From assembly GCA_905250125.1 (NCBI GenBank), contig CAJNOL010001370.1:1-64000 (forward strand): 64,000 nucleotides of DNA, given 5' to 3'. This DNA is from Rotaria sordida. Its lineage: Eukaryota > Rotifera > Eurotatoria > Philodinida > Philodinidae. A program made the translations under genes and the position numbers. Below the pieces are notes generated by a model. The model was not told the origin of the DNA, ran no database searches, and worked only from the letters and a program-made list of their open reading frames with translations. This document shows positions 62,209 through 64,000 of this stretch, piece after piece. How positions within the stretch are numbered: the stretch's first letter is position 1; each line of letters begins with the position of its first letter.

Positions 62209-62275
62209 GGTGTGAGTATGGATGGATATGTGCATGGGGTGTGGGTGAAGAGAAAGATCTACAACTATGCTCTCA
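62209..62275. repeat. TGTGGG-type element, right arm decayed
   Basis: GGTGTGAGTATGGATGGATATG and GGGGTGTGGGTG are followed by GAAGAGAAAGATCTACAAC, the loop motif of the copies at 31439 and 50934, but the C-rich arm is lost (CTATGCTCTC). Confidence 0.6.
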
Positions 62276-62640
62276 AATCATTGGAAATCTCAAAAGTGTG
62301 CCTATAAAAGGTGCAAGATTTGATAATCTCTGCAAAAACGTTTGTTTATTTTTCAGATTCAACTCTACACAAAACAAATTCAATGATTGCTCTAGGCATC
62401 ATGATTTGTTCAGATAGTTTCAAAGACCATTTATAATATTCTCAATAAATTTCGATAATTAAAACTACTTTTACGAATTCGCACACTAGACAACTCAGAC
62501 AACATGTGCATATGATTATCTCAAAGATCATTTTTTTGACGAAAATCGAGTTCTCTGAATGGAAGAGCTCGTTAACTTGAATTAATTAATTAACCTATGT
62601 CAAGAACTATGGACAAGTTCTGGCAGCAAAATCCTGAAAA

Positions 62641-62799
62641 TCGATAGAACATGGAAGCAGTATTCCGTTTGGAAAGTCTTCAGATTTTTGCAGGTGACTT
62701 CCGATCAACTTCCTGTCAGTTCGGGCAGAAAATAGCCGTAAATTATCAGAAAAAATCTGTAGACTTTTCGGTTATAATACTGCTTCTATGTTCCCTCGA
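62641..62799. repeat. Small foldback/MITE, copy 1
   Basis: TCGATAGAACATGGAAGCAGTATT...AAAGTCTTCAGATTTTT (62641-62692) is inverted at 62752-62799 (AAATCTGTAGACTTTTCGGT...AATACTGCTTCTATGTTCCCTCGA). Length about 159 bp. Confidence 0.85.
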
Positions 62800-63697
62800 T
62801 TTTCGTTGTTTTTCTTCTGGATACGATGATGTTTTGCGACCGGTTCCAGTGAGATCTGATTATTTCATTAGCCCAAAATCACCAACCTGAGAATCGATTG
62901 CTGAATATTGTAGAGAATTGGTTCAACCATTAGCAAAATAATAATTAAATGCAATTAATAGAACTATTTTATATTGTTCTTTTGAAATATAAATAATCGA
63001 TATTCGAATTTTTAAAAACTTTTTATCATTATCTATTAGCTATGCACCATTATCATCATTTAAATAGTGTTGAGTTCGCTTTTTTTTATCACTATACTTA
63101 ATCAATCAAGTGAAATCCAACGATGTAAATCTTTTCGATTTTACAGTAAAAGCTAATTGAAATTCTTCCCTAAGTTTTCTTTTTGTTTTTCTCACTATAC
63201 TTCTTTTATTGATTAATCTACTCTATACAGCCAGAGAGCCCAAAAATATGATATTCATCTTTTTACTACAATAGGCAGTATGAATTTAATGAATTTCATC
63301 TGCTTGTTACCTTCACGCCGACAAATATATATTCAATTAATTCTTATGACCTACAATGTATATTTAGGTAGGATTATTTTTATAAAAATATTCAAATTAA
63401 CACGGTGACTAAAATTAAGATTCGTTTGTCAATTGTAAGATTTGGAGACATCCAGTTACAAATGAAATTATATCACTTAACCCATCACGCTGACCGCACC
63501 TATTGATATCAACTCTCTATGTTCTGTTCTGTCTTTCTTTCTCTTCCATGTGTTTTTTCTATATGCACATATATAATTATACAATGCAACTGTGTAAAAT
63601 TACTCAGGTCAATAGTTCCAGATCTTGGATCCGTGGATTTTTGGCGAGTTTCCGTCGAAGAATATGCTGTTTCCTGCCGCAAAAGTCGGGAAAATGA

Positions 63698-63827
63698 TAA
63701 GAACTTGGAAGCAAGAATTTGGCGATCGGTTCTACCAGTCGGATTTTCTCTGTTTCGGTTGGAGACAACTGTAACTGTGTAAACCCACTACCTGGTCGAG
63801 TCACCGGATTCATGCTTCCAAGTTCCT
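63698..63827. repeat. Small foldback/MITE, copy 2 (related)
   Basis: AAGAACTTGGAAGCAAGAATTT at about 63699 is inverted as CCGGATTCATGCTTCCAAGTTCC ending at 63827. The ends share the motif GAAC-A/T-TGGAAGCA with the element at 62641, so both seem to be one family. Confidence 0.7.
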
Positions 63828-64000
63828 ATTGTTTTCCAGAGTTTTCTGGCCGAAAATAGCCCATCTTTCTTGACTTGGGTAAATTTAAAAAATCAATCCT
63901 TAATACATAATCTTTTAAACTATTGTTTACTGAACATTTCGATTTTAATTTCTATTGTCTATATATTTATTATGACTTGTAAATATCATGCATACCTATG

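Larger units (their letters stand above)
61470..64000. other. 2.5 kb at the right edge without a recognised gene
   Basis: Upstream flank of the GGT gene. Holds a TGTGGG hairpin and two small related foldback elements. The open frames at 62651-62890 and 63503-63813 fall on the foldback elements and are not supported as genes. Confidence 0.4.

Overview
This is an AT-rich animal nuclear window with small genes, mostly short introns (about 50-75 bp, GT-AG) and strong A/T third-position bias. A bdelloid rotifer (Adineta/Rotaria type) fits best. The reasons are (i) a receptor joining EGF-like cysteine motifs to a 7TM domain and another divergent 7TM gene of a kind common in bdelloids, (ii) about a dozen GTGTGGGTGTGGG / CCCACACCCACAC hairpins built from the TGTGGG unit reported as the bdelloid telomere repeat, and (iii) a hydrophilin-like desiccation-type small gene. 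The taxon is inferred, not proven.

Gene-rich left half (1-34 kb). A 5'-incomplete EGF-7TM receptor (-, 931-2256) is followed by PPP1R42 (+, 8 exons, 3849-7328) with a 0.5 kb foldback element in its largest intron. Next comes an orexin/allatotropin-type neuropeptide receptor (+, 8 exons, 9545-12629) that carries a complete single-exon membrane-protein gene on the opposite strand in intron 2. A three-exon secreted peptide precursor with a GRK amidation/cleavage signal (12926-13469) lies 0.3 kb further on. Histone H3.3 (-, 3 exons) and SNX27 (+, 10 exons) diverge from a 0.8 kb promoter region with an inverted CCAAT pair. SNX17 (+, intronless) follows SNX27, so the PX-FERM cargo adaptors for Retromer and for Retriever sit in tandem. 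A frameshifted secreted gene (-, 28.3-29.3 kb) and a divergent 7TM receptor (+, 33.6-34.7 kb) complete this half.

Right half (34-64 kb). Genes are sparse: a 66-residue hydrophilin-like protein (40.1 kb), a glycine-N-acyltransferase-like enzyme (43.3-44.6 kb), an R-type lectin (-, 51.7-52.1 kb), a PAN/apple-like secreted protein (-, 53.6-54.0 kb) and a full gamma-glutamyltransferase (-, 11 exons, 57.6-61.5 kb). Between 44.6 and 51 kb is a transposon graveyard: a Tc1/mariner-like transposase pseudogene between long inverted repeats, a minisatellite, a Merlin (IS1016-like) transposase pseudogene split by a palindromic repeat element, and a 1.96 kb element with CCCAGG ends and AAGATCTTATA-rich termini. 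Foldback/MITE-like elements occur in several introns and intergenic spaces.

Exon structures were built by hand from splice motifs, reading phase and remembered family alignments. For all spliced models taken as complete, exon lengths sum to a multiple of three. No search or folding program was run.
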